Source: Streptomyces sp. WP-1
GTDB taxonomy: Bacteria > Actinomycetota > Actinomycetes > Streptomycetales > Streptomycetaceae
DNA: 64,000 nucleotides
Assembly: GCF_030450125.1 (NCBI RefSeq)
Contig: NZ_CP123923.1
Coordinates: forward strand, 6,457,501-6,521,500
Reading direction: 5' to 3'
Program-made: the position numbers and the translations under genes
In this document: piece after piece, positions 61,500 to 64,000 of the stretch
Numbering within the stretch: position 1 is the first letter of the stretch
How the letters are laid out: every line of letters starts with the position of its first letter
The notes under the pieces: model-generated
Databases searched by the model: none
Told to the model about the DNA's origin: nothing
What the model saw: only the letters and a program-made list of their open reading frames with translations

Positions 61500-62288
61500 A
61501 TGCGCACCGCCCTGCTCCAGAGCTCCGGCCACCCCGGCTCCGTCGCCGAGAACCTCCAGGTTCTGGACGAGGCCGCGGGCCGGGCCGCCGCCGCGGGCGC
61601 CGCGCTGCTGACCGCACCCGAGATGTTCCTCACCGGCTACGCGATCGGCGACGGGATCGGCCGCCTCGCCGAGCCCGCCGACGGCGCCTCGGCCGCCGCG
61701 GTCGCGGAGATCGCCGTCCGCCGCGGCCTCGCGATCGCCTACGGCTACCCCGAGCGCGACGGCGACACGGTCTACAACTCCGCGCAGCTGATCTCCGCCG
61801 ACGGCACCCGGCTCGCGAACTACCGCAAGACCCACCTCTTCGGCTGCTTCGAGCGCGACCACTTCACCCCGGGCGGGCACCAGGTCGTCCAGGCCGAGCT
61901 GAACGGCCTCACCGTCGGCCTGCTGATCTGCTACGACGTCGAGTTCCCGGAGAACGTCCGGGCCCACGCCCTCGCCGGCACCGACCTGCTGCTGGTCCCG
62001 ACCGCGCAGATGCACCCGTACCAGTTCGTCGCCGAGTCGATGATCCCGGTGCGCGCCTTCGAGAACCAGCTCTACGTCGCGTACGTCAACCGGGTCGGGC
62101 AGGAAGGGGAGTTCGAGTTCGTCGGCCTCTCCGTCCTCGCCGGACCCGACGGTGTCCCGCGGACCCGCGCCGGCCGCGCCGAGCAGCTGGTGTTCGCCGA
62201 CGCCGACCCGGCCTTCCTGGCCGCCTCCCGCGAGGCCAACCCCTACCTGAAGGACCGCCGTCCGGACCTGTACGGCTCCCTGAGCTGA
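61500..62288 (+). CDS. davA: DavA-like carbon-nitrogen hydrolase (5-aminopentanamidase type)
   Basis: 262 residues from ATG 61500. Nitrilase-superfamily triad: E41 in TAPEMFLTGY, K110 in NYRKTHLFG, C144 in LICYDVEFPEN. Length and these motifs closely follow Pseudomonas DavA (delta-aminovaleramidase). It would hydrolyse the amide made by the next gene's enzyme, giving a carboxylate and ammonia. It lies 64 bp before the davB-like gene. Another omega-amidase or aliphatic amidase specificity is possible. Confidence 0.85.
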   Translation: MRTALLQSSGHPGSVAENLQVLDEAAGRAAAAGAALLTAPEMFLTGYAIGDGIGRLAEPADGASAAAVAEIAVRRGLAIAYGYPERDGDTVYNSAQLISADGTRLANYRKTHLFGCFERDHFTPGGHQVVQAELNGLTVGLLICYDVEFPENVRAHALAGTDLLLVPTAQMHPYQFVAESMIPVRAFENQLYVAYVNRVGQEGEFEFVGLSVLAGPDGVPRTRAGRAEQLVFADADPAFLAASREANPYLKDRRPDLYGSLS

Positions 62289-62352
62289 CCCGACGCTCCC
62301 TCGACCGGCCCTTCTCTTCTCTCAGTTCTTCCGCGCAAGGAGTCCGTACCCC

Positions 62353-64000
62353 ATGACGTCCACGGTGCCCAACGCCGTCGAGCACACCGACGGGCAGCAG
62401 CCGCCGATCACCATGTTCGGCCCGGACTTCCCCTACGCCTACGACGACTACCTCGCCCACCCGGCGGGCATCGGCCAGATCCCGGCGACCGAGCACGGCA
62501 CCGAGGTCGCCGTCATCGGCGGCGGCCTGTCCGGTGTCGTCGCCGCCTACGAGCTGATGAAGATGGGCCTCAAGCCCGTCGTCTACGAGGCCGACCAGCT
62601 CGGCGGCCGGCTGCGCACCGTCGGCTTCGAGGGCTGCGACGAGGAGCTGAACTGCGAGCTGGGCGCGATGCGCTTCCCGCCCTCCTCCACCGCCCTCCAG
62701 CACTACATCGACCTGGTCGGCCTCACCACCCGGCCCTTCCCGAACCCGCTGGCCGAGGCGACCCCCTCGACCGTCGTGGACCTCAAGGGCGAGTCGCACT
62801 ACGCCGTCACCGTCGACGACCTGCCCCAGGTGTACCGGGACGTCGCCGACGCCTGGAACAAGTGCCTCGAAGAGGGCGCCGACTTCTCCGACATGAACCG
62901 CGCGATGCGCGAGCGTGACGTGCCGCGCATCCGCGAGATCTGGGCGAAGCTGGTCGAGAAGCTCGACAACCAGACCTTCTACGGCTTCCTGTGCGACTCC
63001 GAGGCCTTCAAGTCCTTCCGGCACCGGGAGATCTTCGGCCAGGTCGGCTTCGGCACCGGCGGCTGGGACACCGACTTCCCCAACTCCATCCTGGAGATCC
63101 TGCGCGTCGTCTACACCGAGGCCGACGACCACCACCGGGGCATCGTCGGCGGCTCCCAGCAGCTGCCGCTGCGCCTGTGGGAGCGCGAACCGGCGAAGAT
63201 CGTCCACTGGCCGCACGGCACCTCGCTCGGCTCCCTGCACCCGAACGGCGAGCCGCGCCCGGCCGTGACCCGGCTGCACCGCACCGCGGGCAACCAGATC
63301 ACCGTGACGGACGCGAACGGCGACATCCGCACCTACAAGGCGGCGATCTTCACCGCCCAGTCCTGGATGCTGCTGTCCAAGATCGCCTGCGACGACTCGC
63401 TGTTCCCGATCGACCACTGGACCGCCATCGAGCGCACCCACTACATGGAGTCCAGCAAGCTCTTCGTGCCCGTCGACCGGCCGTTCTGGCTGGACAAGGC
63501 CGTCGACGACAGGGGAAATCCGACGGGGCGCGACGTCATGTCGATGACCCTCACCGACCGCATGACGCGCGGCACCTACCTCCTGGACGACGGTCCGGAC
63601 AAGCCGGCCGTGATCTGCCTGTCGTACACCTGGTGCGACGACAGTCTGAAGTGGCTGCCGCTGTCCGCGAACGAGCGGATGGAGGTCATGCTGAAGTCGC
63701 TCGGCGAGATCTACCCGAAGGTCGACATCCGGAAGCACATCATCGGCAACCCGGTGACCGTCTCCTGGGAGAACGAGCCCTACTTCATGGGCGCGTTCAA
63801 GGCCAACCTGCCCGGCCACTACCGCTACCAGCGGCGCCTGTTCACGCACTTCATGCAGGACCGGCTGCCCGCCGACAAGCGGGGCATCTTCCTCGCCGGC
63901 GACGACATCTCCTGGACGGCGGGCTGGGCCGAGGGCGCCATCCAGACCGCGCTGAACGCGGTCTGGGGCGTCATGCACCACTTCGGCGGCGAGACCGACG
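62353..64000 (+). CDS. davB: DavB-like FAD amino-acid 2-monooxygenase (L-lysine type), 3' end missing
   Basis: 549 codons are visible from ATG 62353; the usual length is about 560-570, so only the tail is lost. FAD/NAD Rossmann motif VAVIGGGLSGVVAAYE (GxGxxG at 56-61), then MRFPPSSTAL, FGTGGWDTDFPNSILEIL, and the C-terminal AGDDISWTAGWAEGAIQTAL typical of flavin amine oxidases. The pattern follows Pseudomonas DavB (lysine 2-monooxygenase), which gives 5-aminopentanamide and CO2. Tryptophan or phenylalanine 2-monooxygenase specificity (IaaM-like) is an alternative. Confidence 0.85.
   Translation, partial: MTSTVPNAVEHTDGQQPPITMFGPDFPYAYDDYLAHPAGIGQIPATEHGTEVAVIGGGLSGVVAAYELMKMGLKPVVYEADQLGGRLRTVGFEGCDEELNCELGAMRFPPSSTALQHYIDLVGLTTRPFPNPLAEATPSTVVDLKGESHYAVTVDDLPQVYRDVADAWNKCLEEGADFSDMNRAMRERDVPRIREIWAKLVEKLDNQTFYGFLCDSEAFKSFRHREIFGQVGFGTGGWDTDFPNSILEILRVVYTEADDHHRGIVGGSQQLPLRLWEREPAKIVHWPHGTSLGSLHPNGEPRPAVTRLHRTAGNQITVTDANGDIRTYKAAIFTAQSWMLLSKIACDDSLFPIDHWTAIERTHYMESSKLFVPVDRPFWLDKAVDDRGNPTGRDVMSMTLTDRMTRGTYLLDDGPDKPAVICLSYTWCDDSLKWLPLSANERMEVMLKSLGEIYPKVDIRKHIIGNPVTVSWENEPYFMGAFKANLPGHYRYQRRLFTHFMQDRLPADKRGIFLAGDDISWTAGWAEGAIQTALNAVWGVMHHFGGETD

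Overview
This window is a high-GC actinobacterial chromosome segment, almost certainly from a Streptomyces. Third codon positions are nearly all G or C, GTG starts are common, and genes are packed in translationally coupled operons. Lineage-specific markers are present: bldD, the small actinobacterial IHF gene mihF (sIHF), a conservon (cvn) cluster, and the gene order rpsD-alaS-ruvX-mltG-aro-efp-nusB-bldD-pyr-mihF-gmk-rpoZ-coaBC-metK-priA-fmt-rsmB-rpe. I see no rRNA, tRNA, CRISPR array, insertion sequence or prophage. The two ends cut genes: rarA loses its 5' part and a davB-like gene loses its 3' end.

Region by region. 1-8.3 kb: end of rarA, rpsD, a reverse-strand STAND ATPase, then two small membrane-associated proteins coupled to alaS and ruvX. 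8.4-15 kb: mltG and the shikimate genes aroE, aroC, aroK and aroB, followed by a proline-rich P-loop protein. 15.2-17.4 kb: an M24 peptidase homologue with altered metal ligands, efp and nusB. 17.6-18.3 kb: bldD on the reverse strand behind a perfect 20-bp bidirectional terminator, with an exact BldD-box match in its promoter region. 18.3-28.3 kb: the complete pyrimidine operon pyrR-pyrB-pyrC-(PH-like)-carA-carB-pyrD-pyrF, headed by a PyrR-binding RNA element that overlaps the ribosome binding site. 28.6-40.4 kb: housekeeping genes mihF, gmk, rpoZ, coaBC, metK, priA, fmt, rsmB and rpe, with a twice-frameshifted S1-domain gene between metK and priA.

40.5-46.9 kb is more accessory. It holds a SorC-type regulator, a secreted lipoprotein ribonuclease coupled to a barstar-type inhibitor, a second STAND/TPR ATPase, and a convergent glycerophosphotransferase-like gene. 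47-50.6 kb has a GuaB1-type GMP reductase, an amino-acid permease and an Lrp regulator. 50.7-57.1 kb is an organophosphorus-uptake-like locus: a divergent GntR/UTRA regulator, a binding lipoprotein, two permeases, an ATPase, and one reading frame joining a HAD phosphatase to an endonuclease/exonuclease/phosphatase (EEP) domain. 57.2-60.5 kb is a conservon with cvnA, cvnB and cvnC but no adjacent cvnD GTPase; cvnB carries ten perfect copies of a 9-bp repeat. The window ends with a DUF4232 lipoprotein and a davA-davB-like amidase/amino-acid monooxygenase pair.

The strongest leads for something undescribed are the HAD-EEP fusion with its transporter and operator, the metal-ligand-altered M24 protein next to efp, the lipoprotein RNase-barstar pair beside a STAND ATPase, the structured metK leader, and the D-less conservon.
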